A program made the position numbers and the translations under genes. The notes under the pieces are model-generated. The model was not told the origin of the DNA. It made no database searches and was given only the letters and a program-made list of their open reading frames with translations. From Marvania coccoides (Eukaryota > Chlorophyta > Trebouxiophyceae > Chlorellales > Chlorellaceae), in assembly GCA_963854735.1 (NCBI GenBank), contig OY978105.1, positions 1,116,001-1,180,000 on the forward strand: a DNA stretch of 64,000 nucleotides. The letters are read 5' to 3'. Shown here piece by piece: positions 23,467 through 34,952 of this stretch. Within the stretch, counting starts at the first letter, position 1; every line of letters starts with the position of its first letter.

Positions 23467-24737
23467 ATGGGAAAATTGTCGTCACGGCGTTCGAGGTGAG
23501 GCGCCTTGCAGACGCTCGAATCCGCTGCTAGATATTTAATTTCCTGATCACCCTCTCATCCCTTCATTTTTCTCTCTGCAGCCCGGATGCCAAGCAGCCG
23601 AGCCGCCGCTCCGACAGCCCTTCAAGAAGCCGTTCGCCGCGCAAGCGCTCCGACTCTCCCTCCCCCTCCAGGCGCCGTTCTGGCGACAAAACTGCCGTCC
23701 CCGCTGGCCCGCCCTCTGATGATGGCCCCCTGCGGCTGCACATAGGCGGGCTCACCCGTAACATCACTGAGGACCACGTCCGCGAGATCTTCTCCACCTT
23801 TGGAGAGCTAACTAGCGTGGAGCTGGCGGTTGACCCTGTCGTAGACCTGCCCAGGGGGTTTGCGTTTGTGGCGTTTGTGCGGCGAGAAGACGCCGAAAAG
23901 GCGCAAGACTACATGAACGGGGGGCAGATTGACGGCACCACGGTGGCGGTGAAGCAGCTGGCGAAGAAACCTGAGCAGAGGGAGAGGGAGAAGGGGAGGG
24001 CGGCGGCGCGGTCTCCACTTCCTCGCCGGGGCGGCCGTCGCAGCCCCAGCAGGAGCCGCAGCCGCAGCAGGGGCAGGCGGGGACCTTACCCACCGTCCCC
24101 TCCTCGTGGGCGGGGCAGGCGATTCTCTCCGTCCCCTCCGCCACGCGGTCGCCGCAACAGTCCAGGCCGGCGGCGCTCTCCGCCGCCGCCGCGCGGGTAC
24201 GGAGGGCCAAGGCCTTGGGACGGCAGGGGACCTCCTCCTCCCATGTATGGCGGGCCTCCTCCTCCCTTTGGGCGCCGTCATTCGCGCTCCCCGCCTCGCG
24301 GCGGTCCTCCCTACGGCGGAGGCCCCCCCAGCCCCAGGGGGCGCTTCAGGCGGTCGCCACCCAGGGGACGCACTCCCCCGCGTGGCCGCAGCCCGCCTCG
24401 TGGCCGTCGCAGCCCACCGAGGGGCCGCAGCCCGCCCCGCCGCGGCCGCTCCGTCTCTCCGCCTTCCCGCCGCCGCCGCAGCTACTCCTCTTCGCCCTCC
24501 ACGTCGTCCTCTCGCTCCAGGTCCCGATCAAGCTCCCGTTCCAGGTCTCGGTCGACGTCTGGCGGCTCGTCTGCCTACACCAGCAGCAGCGGCAGCGATA
24601 GGAGTCGCAGCAGGAGCAGGAGCCGCAGGGAGAAGGGAGACAAGGGCCGCAACAAGAGCAGGAGCAGGAGTGCGAGCAAGAGGCGGAGCGGGGAAGGCAA
24701 ACCCGCGGGTGATGGCGATGGGGGAAGGGCAAATTGA
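23467..24737 (+). CDS. SR45: SR45/RNPS1-like splicing factor, 2 exons
   Basis: Nuclear RNA-binding protein acting in splicing and the exon-junction-associated ASAP/PSAP complexes. The first exon is only 29 nt (23467-23495, MGKLSSRRS). It joins AG/C to exon 2 (23582-24737), giving about 394 residues. An N-terminal RS region precedes one RRM: LRLHIGGLTRNITEDHVREI, GELTSVELAVD, LPRGFAFVAF and MNGGQIDGTTVAVKQL. The Leu-Pro-Arg-Gly-Phe RNP1 variant and the GGQIDG segment are typical of SR45/RNPS1. The C-terminal half is a long RS/PPRGR domain with many SRSRSR and RSPPRGR repeats. TGTAA occurs at 24829. Subfamily assignment is firm because the RRM is flanked by RS on both sides. Confidence 0.93.
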
Positions 24738-24828
24738 CCACGCCTGCTACTTTGGTTGGAGTTGCTGCCCTTGCGTTATTTCTCCATTAGGGAATGACAC
24801 GCCATGCCTTCATTCACATGAACCTTAC

Positions 24829-24833
24829 TGTAA
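24829..24833 (+). terminator. Candidate poly(A) signal of SR45 gene
   Basis: TGTAA 92 nt after the stop codon, the usual chlorophyte signal and distance. Confidence 0.4.
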
Positions 24834-24907
24834 CCCTGATTATTGAATTAAAAAAGCTGCAACTTTGTCTTTACAGCACATGGGGAGGGGGAATTCCAAT
24901 GTCGGCT

Positions 24908-26040
24908 TCATGCCGGCTTCCCTCTTCGCTCGTTCCGCCAGCTCCGCAACTCCTTGACATGCCGCTGCAACCCCGCCAGCCCCGCATCCAACCAGTCAGC
25001 CCGCTCCGCGCTCCCTTCTTCCACAACCACCGCTGCTCCCGCTGCTCCCCCTGCCGCCGCCGCTGCCTCATTCGTCTCAATCACGCCTGCCCCCTCCTCC
25101 TCCGCCTCCTCCGCCACTGGTAACGCGCTAATCGCCGCCCTGGGGTTGTTTCGCCACGGCCACACCACTAGCTCCAATTTAGACACCGCCCCATGGGCAT
25201 ATCCTACCTCAGCGTGCAAATCACGCCCCTCCTGCGCCCCCCTGCCCCCTCCAAACGACCCCGCAACCTCCGGCAAGTTGTAGTTCACGTTCCAGTGCAC
25301 CCGCCCCTCCGTCGCCTCCCCCAGGGCTACCCTCCGCTTGCTGGAGGCCTCGTTTCTGGTGGCGTTCCACTTTGTGGCCACCCTGAAGGAGGCTGAGGTG
25401 GTGCGGCGCACCGGGTTGGCGGTGCCCTCGAGGTGCAGAGTGAACAGCCACAGGTTGAGCTTGCGGGAGCGCAGCGTGACGTCGCCAGAAGTGTCCAGGC
25501 GGAGGCGGCGCCACCACTGGGTTGCGTTGACCGGCTTGAGCTGCAAGAAAAAGAAGGCATAGCAAGGGCAGTGATTAGAAACTTGTTATGTATAGCCTGG
25601 GGCATTGCCAGGTGTGGTTTGTGGGTTTAACAACCAAAGGGTATTTGAATGGGGATGGGATAAAGAGGACAAGGGAAGTGGCGGGGGATGACAAAAAATG
25701 AAGAGCGAAAGGACGCACCACCAGGGCACCGCTGCTGGCGCGGAGGTCGGGAATGTGGGATGCGTCTACGCCGACGACGACAGGGCCGAGCCTGCATCGA
25801 GAGCACGAGAAGGGGTGGTGGGTGAGAAGACTGGGAGAGATGGAGATGGCGCTTGGAATGCAAAGGAACACACCTGTTTCGGAATTTCAAAATATATTCC
25901 GGTCTGAACTCCAATGTGAATCTAGAGAGCAGCTCCTCTAGGCTATCGGTGTAGCTCCCACCGCTGTGGGAAGAGTAGATCGAAGAAGAAGATAGCTCGC
26001 CATCTGAACTGTATGCATCAACGTTGAAAGGCTGGGCCAT
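24908..26040 (-). CDS. Unknown protein, 3 exons
   Basis: I do not recognise this family. Exons 25874-26040, 25722-25791 and 24908-25540 join in phase, giving about 290 residues. The N-terminus is Ser-rich (SSSSIYSSHSGGSYTDS) and leads into FTLEFRPEYILKFRNRLGPV. The middle consists of alternating hydrophobic/polar stretches: VVVGVDASHIPDLRASSGAL, RKLNLWLFTLHLEG, ASFRVATKWN and VHWNVNYNLPE. This looks like a beta-rich domain or a small beta-barrel, perhaps of an outer-envelope kind, but this is only a composition argument. The C-terminal 90 residues are Ala/Glu-rich and likely helical, ending RSWRNERRGKPA. No signal peptide or transmembrane helix. Divergent to the PAN-cyclophilin gene with about 150 nt between starts. 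Confidence 0.7.
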
Positions 26041-26193
26041 GTTGTGATGCTATTGACGATCACAAATGCAATCGCGATGGATACGAGCGATGTTTTATCG
26101 CCCGAAATTTTTCAAAGAAAGAAATTTTTAAGTGTCGTCTTTGCAAGACCAGCAAGTTGTATGCATCGTTTCTCGCTGAAATAAATAAATAAA

Positions 26194-27885
26194 ATGAAAG
26201 CGGGCATCAGGAAGCGGCGAGCACCTCGCTCGCAGCTTGTGACCGGGGCACTTGCACTTTTCAGTGTCATGTACCTTTTATTTTTTGCCAGAAAATATGT
26301 GCAAAATTTACCTCGCAAGGGAATACAAGAAGTAAAAAAAGTGGAAGAAAAACCCAGCATCCAGTTCCCAGCGTTCAATCCACACGCCGTCAAGCGCCCT
26401 CCGCTGGACGCCGCCGCTGCCGCAGTCCGCGAGGGCTACAGCCAGGCGGCGGACGCCGAATACGAAGGGGAGGAGGTTCTGGCATACGGCATCAACCACA
26501 AGACCGCCAGCGCGGATGCCTGCCGCACCGCGTGCATTGACCAGCCACGCTGCAACACAGTAGGTGTAGTATAATTTTTCGCAGTGCTAGCAGTGCATTT
26601 CAGGAAGCAGCACTGCCAAACACAAGTTGCCTGCAACCGTGACTGCTGCTACAAGCATTCTGGATGGTTTTGGGCTGCTCAACTGATGAATCTGCCTCTT
26701 TTTATATTTCTTTTCCGCAGTGGGTGTGGTGCGCGGCGGAGGCCGGCTGTGTTGGCGATCGCAAGTACTCAGAGTGCTGGCTCAAGCACAAAAGGGAGCT
26801 CAAAAATCCAAAGAAGCCAGCAGGGAGGAGACAGCCAGGTGGGCAATATGAATGCTGTTGAATAAAGCAAGGGAAAAACTATATGCCGCTGCAACTTGAT
26901 ATTTTTATTTATTTGATGATTGGGTTCGACGATTTTTGCTTGGCAGGGCTGGGGTGGACTTCTGGTGTGGTGATGAGTCGCGGCGAGTTCCAGGAGGCAG
27001 CAGAGTGGTTGGCAGACGAGTCGAGGAAAGACGCAGAAAAGCTGTTGGCGCTGCGGGCCAACTCCTCGCTGCCGCTGGTCTACTTTGACGTGACAATCAA
27101 GGGCAGGAAGGCTGGTCGAATCGAAATGGTGCTTTTCACAGACATCAGGTGCGAAAACAATCCGCAGCATTGAGCTTTGATCCTAGAAAAGGGTGGGCGG
27201 CACATCGCGACATTTGCATGAAACCAAACTATTTTTCTCTTTTGCTCAAATTTGACGTCGCCCAAACCATGAAAATTACGTGTTTTTGTCGCAGTCCTCG
27301 CTGCGCTGAGAATTTTCGGCAGTTTGTGACCGGGGAGGCAGGGCCTGCTCCTCGGACGGCGCAAGAGGGCCCGGGCATACAGCGGCACTTCAAGGGGGCC
27401 TCCTTTTACCGCATCATCGACCAGTTCATCGACCAGTCGGGGGTGAACACCGAGTCGGTGTACGGAGGACAGTTCAAGGGTGAGTGAAAGCGAGAGAGCG
27501 CATCAGCGTTTCCTGTTTCCCTCTTAAAAATATCAGTCGCTGAATGGTTTTTCATTTGGTTTTTCACACTACAGATGATCCCGAGGGGTTGAAACTGAAG
27601 CATAACCGCAAGGGGCTGCTGTCAATGGCCAATATGGGGCCTGACACCAACACCAACCACTTTTCGATCATGATGGGCCCTGCGCCCCACCTGGATGGCC
27701 ATTACACCATCTTCGGGCAGGTGGTATCCGGATTTGACGTAGTGGACGCCATCAACGCGCTGGCGCAGGGCAGAGAGGCGACCGCGGTAGCAGGGGCCAG
27801 GATCTTGGACAGTGGGCAGCTGCGCAAGGGCACCATCGTGCCTGAGCTGGGGATGGAGAAGGCAACAACGCCTGTGAACGGTTAA
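26194..27885 (+). CDS. Membrane-anchored PAN-like/cyclophilin fusion, 5 exons
   Basis: Probable peptidyl-prolyl isomerase of the secretory pathway. Exons are 26194-26559, 26721-26838, 26947-27148, 27295-27479 and 27575-27885, all phase-consistent, giving about 393 residues. An Arg-rich N-terminus precedes one hydrophobic segment (GALALFSVMYLLFFA, residues ~20-34), a type II anchor. Next is a Cys-rich PAN/apple-like module: ADACRTACIDQPRCNT, WVWCAAEAGCVGDRKYSECW and GWTSGVV. The C-terminal domain is cyclophilin: VYFDVTIKGRKAGRIEMVLF, PRCAENFRQFVTGE, FKGASFYRIIDQFIDQSG, GLLSMANMGPDTNTNHFSIM and HLDGHYTIFGQVVSGFDVVD. The catalytic Arg is kept in FYRIID, but the usual FHR His is Tyr, so activity may be reduced. 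The presence of both modules in one protein rests on my splice phases. Confidence 0.86.
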
Positions 27886-28196
27886 GCCTCCACGACTGAC
27901 TTTTAGCGGAAGAGTAATTACGAGGGGATGACCTTTTGCGTGACTATATTTTTGTGACCGTATCCGCCACTGTGCAAGTACTGATGACCTTCTTTTTTAT
28001 TATAACCCAAAATAAAAACTGAATTTTTCGATGAACAGATTGATGCCCCGATTCATTTCATTTTTGCTAGTTCGGTACTGCCAATGTTGTTCATTGCAGT
28101 TCACTTCAAGCTAACATGGTTGACAAGGTTTTACTACAATAAGGTTTTAACTACAATAAGAGTTAATATTAAAGGAAGAAATTAATACTTGTGTTT
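27886..28196. other. Convergent spacer with short tandem repeat
   Basis: 3' UTR sequence of two convergent genes. Contains an approximate 16/17-nt direct repeat at 28125-28157. No gene. Confidence 0.45.
28125..28157. repeat. Two-copy tandem repeat, 16/17-nt unit
   Basis: AAGGTTTTACTACAAT is followed directly by AAGGTTTTAACTACAAT, differing by one inserted A. Confidence 0.7.
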
Positions 28197-29474
28197 TCAC
28201 ATTGCCGACTCAGCTCGCGCTCCGCTGTGGCGAGCCACCCACTCCAGAATCAGCGGATTCACCAGGTGAGGGGCTTCGTCCTGCGGGCAGTGCCCCACGC
28301 CGGGCAAGCTCACAAATTCTTCAACCATGGGGTAGCTAGAGAACTCACGCCCCCACTCAATCTTCTCCCAGGGGTCCTTCTCCCCCCACAGCACCGAAAC
28401 GGGCACCGGGCTTGCACGCATCAGCTCCTCCGGCAAAGGGCCCCCGGAGTAGGAAATAAAGTCCAGGAAAACGTCAACAGCGCCTGGCTCGAGCCCTGGC
28501 TTGAGAATGACGTCCACCAGCTCGTCGTCTACAGCTGCTGGGTTGGCGTAGCACTGGCGCAGCACGCTACGCACGCCCTCCCTGGTGGCCACTTGCGAAA
28601 AGAAAGTGCGGCCCAGCGGGGTGGTCCGCAGCATGGTCTGCAGGGCGGAGACTAAAGGGCGCGCCCAGGGGGACTGCTTGGTGACGTGCAGCATGCGCAG
28701 GGAGATGTTCATGACCTGGACCGCTTGCACCTGAGAGGGGTCGTCGATGGCTGCCTGCAGCCCCGCAATGCCGCCCACCGAGTTGCAGGTCAGCAGGGCG
28801 GGCTCGCCAATCACCTCCCCGATGAAGTCGAGAATCTGCAGCCAGTTGCGAAAAAAAAAAAAAGTTTAGAAAATAGAAAGTAGCAGAGACTTTCAAATCG
28901 AGGGCAGGCGATATTAACCCTGAAACCTCATTCTACAAGCCCGGTGTAACGCACGCACCTGTCGAGACCAGTTTTCGAAGCAGTAGATTGAGTTGACGGG
29001 CGCGTCGACGGGCGACGGTTTGCTGCTGAACCCGTAGCCCAGCAAGTCAATGGCATAAGCGGTCTTACCAGCTGCAGCCAACGCCGGCAGGTTCTTTCGC
29101 CAGTGGTCCGCGTTGCCGCCAAAGCCGTGGATGCACAGAATGGGAGGGCCAGCAGCCGAGATTTTGCTGCTGGAGGCGCGGAGGTAGCGAATCGTGTGGC
29201 CCTGCCACGTCCAGAAGCCCTGGAAGACTCCAGGCCAAACCTCCTGCTCCTGAGGGGACGCCGGGCTGGATATATCGGTGGCGGAAGCTGCAGATTTGAC
29301 GATGCGCTGCTGCAGAGAGCGTGGTGTTGCGTTCTTTTGATGGGGCAGAGCTGCTCCAGGGCGGAGGGCTGCGGCCTTGGCGCTGTGGTTGGCATTCTTG
29401 GGCTTTGAGTACGAGAAATGCGGCACAAAAGGCCTTTCTGAACAACCTTTGGACGAGGTCACTGGTTGGAGCAT
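28197..29474 (-). CDS. Plastid alpha/beta hydrolase (pheophytinase/ABHD-like), 2 exons
   Basis: Serine hydrolase, probably in the chloroplast. Exons 28959-29474 and 28197-28835 join in phase at WSRQ/ILDF, giving about 384 residues. The first about 80 residues are Ser/Ala/Lys-rich transit-like sequence. The fold is shown by ILCIHGFGGNADHWRKNLP (oxyanion loop HGFGG), YAIDLLGYGFSSKP, the nucleophile elbow LLTCNSVGG (Ser), VLWGEKDPWE (Asp) and LPGVGHCPQDEAP (His). This is a complete catalytic triad. The closest plant relatives include pheophytinase and related alpha/beta hydrolases of unknown substrate. The lid region (FFSQVATREGVRSVLRQCY, FLDFISYSGGPLP) fits that clade. I would not claim pheophytinase activity from sequence alone. 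Confidence 0.88.
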
Positions 29475-29998
29475 TTCAAGATTGTTTAAAAAAATTAAGC
29501 TGTGCTCTTCAGGTCGGAGCTCAAGATTGGAGATTCAGTCAAAGAGATACTGCCGCAAATTTTGAGTGGAGTAATAAACCAATAAACCATGTTGACTCCA
29601 TGACTTGAAACTTGTGGTCGATTCAATTTGAAGAGTTTCCTTTTGATATGAAGCTGTCGAGAAGCTGGCTTTTGAATGTCCTTTTCGTACGATTCGTACG
29701 CAACGTGTAGAATCCCGCATCCCCCGGGCAGCCTTTGTTACCAGCCATTGCCCGAGCCACCTCCTCTTATATCTAAACGACCTGCTCCTTCCAAAAGTGT
29801 CAGTTTTCGCATGGTTACAAAAATTGGATTGTAGAAAAAACGAGCAGGGTGTTGCCATCACACCACCGCGAAATCAGGCACCACCCTAACCTAGTCCTCG
29901 TGTAAGAAGTTTAAAATGTAATACTAGCTAAATCGGTGCTGGGCTCCTATCAAAGCTCTCCACCTGCTATCCTAAGAAGTTTCCTCCTAAATCACCCC
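29475..29998. other. Upstream region of the hydrolase gene, downstream of SMC6
   Basis: About 520 nt. Short ORFs here lack coding character. Promoter of the hydrolase and 3' UTR of SMC6 expected. Confidence 0.45.
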
Positions 29999-32900
29999 CT
30001 ACGCCTGGGCGGCGTTGGCCCGCGCCGGCTTCATGGCCACGATCTTCACAAAGTCGTCGGGGATGGGGCACTTGCTGCGGGCGCACCCTCGCTTGGCCTC
30101 GTCCACCGCCGCCATGTCCTGCGGCGTGAGGAACACGAACTGCAGTTCGGCCTGCTCCCGTGCAAACATCAGCAGGTTCTCCATGGCCATGCGGCGGTTG
30201 ACGCTGTCCATGAAGACGTCAAACTCGTCCATCGCGCGGAAAGGCATCTCGGTGGTGCACCCCAGCGCCAGCGTGAAGGCCACGGTGGTGTAGGACCGCT
30301 CGCCGCCGGACAGCTGCTTCAGGTCCTTGACGCCGCGTTCCTTGCCGATCTGCACAGTCAGCGTGAGCTTGCGGTCCTCGCGGTTTACTTTGATGCGCCC
30401 CATGTGGCCCTTGCGGTTCATGTAGGAGTTGAACTTCATGTTGACGTTCGCCTCCACCAGGCGCTGCACCTCCAGGAACTTCTTCTGGCGGCAGCGGAAG
30501 CTGCGAAGAAGCTGCTGGTACAGCTCCATCACCGTCTTCAGCCTGGAACCCTCGCCAGCCAGCTCCTTCTCAGCGGCATTCAACGCTTTTTCCAGGTCGA
30601 ACAGCGTGCCGCCGGCGTCCCGCTCCGCCTCCTCGATCTTCTTCTCCAGGCCCTTCAATTTTGAGAGCAGCACGTTTTTCGTAAAGTAGGAGCTCAGCTT
30701 GTCCTCCCTCACGCGGCCCTGGGCCACCAGGCGTGCTGCCACATCAGTGCGAGCCTGCGCAGCCTCCTCGCGCTTGCACATCTTCTCAGCTGTCTCAATG
30801 GCTGCCACCACCTCTGCCTCCTTGTCCCGCAGGGCCTTCACCGCTTCGGCGTGCTTCGCTGCGCACTCCGCACGCTCCACCTCGCGCTGCGCCAACCGCG
30901 CCTTCACCTCGCTCTCCTTCTTCAGCTCAGTCTCATAGGAGGCCACGAACTCGAGGTTCTCCTCCTGCAGCCGCTTCAGGTCGTCCTTGACGTCTTTCAG
31001 CCGCTGGGCAGCAGCAGCCTCGCTGGCCTCAGCCGACACCAATTCGCTCTTGGCCGTCTCCAGCTGGTCCTGCAGTCTGTCGATCGCCCGCGCTGTCTGG
31101 TAGATTTCATTGGTGATGTCGTCATCCTCGCCAGCCCCAGACTGCGTGGCAGCCAGCTCAGCCGGCATCTGGCTCTGCAGCGTCTCCACCGCGCTCCTGC
31201 TGCTCAGCCCATGCCGCCGCAGCTCCGTCAGCGCCAGACGCGCCCGCTTAGTGGCCTCTATGGCGGCAACCTCCTCGGCGTGCGCCGCCTTCAACGCCGC
31301 CTGCGCCTCTGCCACACTCCGCTTGGCCGCCGTCAGCGCCGCCTTGGTTTGGTTCACCGCTTCGCGCGTGGTGCCACCCAGCCGCAGCGGCCTGCCCTGC
31401 TGCATCCAGAACGGCGGCGGCTCGTGCGTCTCGGTCATGCCACGGCGGTAGCGCTTGGACCCATCGGCCTCGTACACCACAGCCACGTTGCTGGCCAGCG
31501 CCATGCGCTTGCCGTCCTCGTAGCTCGCCGCCAGCGCGGTCTTTTCAGCGCGCTGCTGGTCCACCAGGAAGTTGAACACCGGGGCGGCAACGGCAGCATC
31601 AGAAATGGCGATCTGGCGCAGCACCGTGGGGATGCTTTCGTCGGGCTGGCGGCCCGCGGGGATGCGGTGCTGCGGCAAGTCCAGGCGCACCACGCAGATG
31701 GTGGGACGCATGGCGGGACCGAAGTTGGCAGCCCGCACCAGGCGATCCAGCTCTCGCCAGTCATGTTGATCGTGGGCCAAAAATGTGTGCAGGGAGAGCC
31801 CCAGGGCGGCCTCCACCGCGCGCCCCCACCGCGGGTCCTGCAGCTCCACGTACTGCCCCACGGGACCGATGGGCGGCTTGTGGAAGACGCCACGAGCGGC
31901 AGCAGCGGCGACGTCGGAAACCAGCTTCACCATGGGGTGGGCCCCGAACTTGAAGGCCTTGTTCTTAGCTTCCGCGCCCGACATGTTGCGGAGGTCGTTC
32001 TCCAGCGCCCGCACCTGCTCCCCCAGGGCCCTCACAGCGTTGCCCTTCTCGCGGACAGAGTCGCCGGCGGCGCGCTCAGCGACCTCCGCATCGCCCTTGT
32101 CGGCCATTGCGCGGTCGATCTTCGAATGCGCGGTGCGCAACTCGGCGTTGGCGGCCTCCAGCTGCGACGTGTACTCCGCGTGAGCCGCCAGAGTGCCGGC
32201 CGTCATCTCATCCGCAACGTCAGTCACAGCCTTCTCCAGCGTCACCTTGGCGGCCAGCTGCTCTGTAACCTTGTCCTGCAGCTTCTCGATGGCCCTCTTC
32301 TGGGCCGCCACCTTCTTCTTGCTCTCCTTCAGCTCCGCCTTGGCGGCCTTCTCAGCAGCGCCCAGCTTGTCGCAGTTCTGCTCAAAGTTCTCCAGGAAGC
32401 TGCGCTTCTGGTTGATGGCCTCTCCTAGCGACTGAACCTCGGTGCGCAGCGCCGCCAGCTCGTTGGTGGCAGCGGATTCTGCGTTGGGGTTCTCGCCGAT
32501 GTCGTCACGCAGCTCCTCGATCGCCTTCTCCTCGGTTTCCACCAGGACCCACGCAAGCACCTTCTCCAGGTCGTCGGTCTCCTTGCGCCAGCCCTGCACC
32601 CCCTGCAGCATGTCCACCTTCTTCTGCACCCCGTCGCGCCGGGCCTCCATCTCCTGGCGCTTCTCAGTGATCTGAAAGTGAAGGGATTGAGAAGGGAGAA
32701 ATGAAGGAAGGAATTATCAGCATTGCACAGCATAGCATGGATTGGAGGGAGAGAAGGACAGGGTGGTCGCTGTTATTTCTTCTTACCTTCTCCACCGACT
32801 CGTTCATCTGATTCAGCACCTGCTCCGACTCAATCATGCTCTCCGCGATGGCGCCCAGCTGCGTGGACTCCATGTAGAGGTCGAACTTCTCGGTGTCTGC

Positions 32901-34018
32901 CTTGGCAGTGCTGCCCGCCAAGAAGGTCCGAGCGGTGTCCTGAGACATCACAGTCACCGGGTTGGCGGCGTTGATGCCCATCGTGCTCAGCATGGCGTCC
33001 AGGTCCTCGCGTTTGCGCGCCACGACGCGCCCGCGGGAGTCCTTCAGCGCCCACCCGCTGCCCGCCCCGTGGGCGATGCGCCGCTCCACGGTGATAAAGT
33101 CGCCGTACAGCTCGTGCTGGAAGGCCTCTGCGCCAGCGTAGGGTTTGTTCCACAGGGTCACGCGCACCGTGGCCTCCTGCGCCCCCGTGCGGATGAAGTT
33201 CTTCTGCTGGGCAGAGCGTCCCGTCAGCTTGGCGCGCACGCCCAGGCAGCACTGCAGCGCCTGTAGGGTGGCGGACTTCCCCGAGCCGTTGGAGCCCGAC
33301 ACGAAGGTGACGTGGGGGTTGAAGTCCATGCTCATGTGGTGGTGGCACATGAAGTCAATCAGCTCGATGGTCTTCAGGTGGCCAGGCAGACCCACAGACC
33401 GGGCGCCGTCCTCTGGCCGGTACGGAATGGGGGCCTCGGAGGTGGAGGAGTGCAGCAGGGGGCCCTCGCCGTAGCCAGGGGTTGGGTCGGTGGCGTTGGC
33501 TCGGGAAGCCGGCCTGGCCCTGCCACGGCCAGCGTTGGACCCGCCACCGCCGGCACCGCCCGCGGAGTTGAGGTTCTCGTGGTCGGTGTCGTCTTGGGCG
33601 GGCTGCGCGCGTGCGCGCTTGGCGGGCTGCTTGTCGGTGCGGTTTTCTTGCAGCGCCACGAACCTGGAGTGAACGCCAGCGGGGTCGACGAGAATCTCCA
33701 GCATAGAGGCCGCTTCGAGGTCCTCCTCGTCACCGTCGTCGTATCTGCGGTAAGACGCAGTGAGTGAGGTGAGGGAGGTTGGGGGGGGGGGGATTGGCGT
33801 GGTGACAGACACAGAAATACATGGCTATCTTACCTCACGAGGAACATAAGCCCGGGATTTAAAAACTCTCCATCGTCCCTTTTTTCAAGCACGCCGCGTT
33901 CCACTTTGACGATGCTGCCTTCAAACCAACCCTCCGCGAATTCTTTTCTCACCGCAGCGTTTTTGAAGATGCGCTGGGCCTGCTTGACGGAGAGGTTCTC
34001 CACGACGCTAGGATCCAT
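29999..34018 (-). CDS. SMC6: SMC6 with N-terminal Tudor-like extension, 3 exons
   Basis: ATPase subunit of the SMC5/6 complex in DNA repair and chromosome segregation. Exons are 33834-34018, 32787-33744 and 29999-32671, phase-consistent, giving about 1,270 residues. Walker A is GSNGSGKSA in FVSGSNGSGKSATLQALQCC. NPVTVMSQDTARTFLAGS is the SMC6-type segment after it. Long coiled coils flank a hinge near GVFHKPPIGPVGQYVELQD. The C-terminal head holds LSGGERSYTTVAFTLALG (signature) and FRAMDEFDVFMD (Walker B). Exons 1 and 2 encode about 150 extra N-terminal residues including EGWFEGSIVKVERGV and FLVRYDDGDEEDLEA, a Tudor-like pattern not usual in SMC6. An alternative is that exon 1 belongs to another transcript, but the AG/A junction is exact and keeps the Tudor strand intact. 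Confidence 0.93.
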
Positions 34019-34308
34019 GGTTGGCTCGTTCCTGTTCCAGTTTGAAAAAACGTTGTTGAATTAAATTTCAAATTTTGGAGTCGTGAGGCTCGGCTATGGC
34101 TCCGCTGCCGAGTGCGCCCTACAGAGACTGCATGTGGGACACCGGCCGAACTATGTAAGTTTGAAATGCATGAGTTTTAGGTGCAGTTTCAATCGTTTTT
34201 TAATTTTGGACGGGGCACTTTCTAGACGACTTCTTCTTTTCGCTGTGCAACGGAAAATGTGTGGCTAAAATTCATTCATAAACGACCATTCTCACTTCAT
34301 CTGAAAAC

Positions 34309-34952
34309 ATGCAGCTCTCTATCGCCAGAGTAAATTTTGTCCCCACTCGGGCAACCCGCAGCTCTCGCACTGCGCTGCGTGTAAAGGTATGCTTAAGCAC
34401 TTTCGTGATGCAGATCTTCGCCTGCGTCGCCTGAAACCGCGCGCACCAGACTTTCCGGGCAGTTTTCAGATCACATCGTACAAACCTCTTCATCTGCAGG
34501 CTGCATGGACCAAGGTGTCCACCGTAACCGAGGTCAAGGAGGCCGGCGGCAAGAAGGTGGTCGAGATTGACGGCCTGGGCCGCGTGCTGCTGGCGGAGTC
34601 GGACGGAGAGATTTTTGCAGTGTCCAATAAGTGCTCCCACCTGGGCCTGCCCATCGTTGGCAAGACCGCTCTCTTTCAGGGCGCAGTCTCTGACCGCTGC
34701 GTGACCTGCCCTGCTCATGGCACCAAGTTCGATCTTGCCACCGGAGAGGTCAAAGGCGATTGGTGAGAATTACTTTTCAAAGCCGTAGGGAATCTATCTG
34801 CAACTAATTACATCGGTTTCGAATATTGTTGCAGGTGCCCCACCATGCCCAGCCTTCCCTTCGTTGGCAAGATCGGTGGAAACGATGCCAAGCCGCTGCC
34901 CACCTTCCAGTCCCGCGTGGACGACAGCGGAGCCATTGAGGTGATGGTTTGA
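34309..34952 (+). CDS. Small plastid Rieske [2Fe-2S] protein, 3 exons
   Basis: Rieske-type iron-sulfur protein, probably plastid electron carrier or photosystem-associated factor. Exons 34309-34386, 34500-34762 and 34835-34952 join in phase (GDW/CPTM), giving 152 residues. Exon 1 is a basic Ser/Thr/Arg presequence (RVNFVPTRATRSSRTALRV). The ligands are all present: CSH in SNKCSHLGLPIVG and CPAH in DRCVTCPAHGTKFDLATGE. A beta-strand VVEIDGLGRVLLAESDGEI precedes the first. The protein lacks a transmembrane anchor, so it is not the cytochrome b6f Rieske subunit. The nearest plant family I know is the PSB33-like Rieske domain protein, but here the cluster ligands are complete. The start ATG is the first in frame, and it is divergent from SMC6. 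Confidence 0.88.

Noticed and set aside
30851..32428. 525-codon open frame on the plus strand
   Set aside because: Antisense to the SMC6 coiled coil; composition is explained by codon bias of the real gene.
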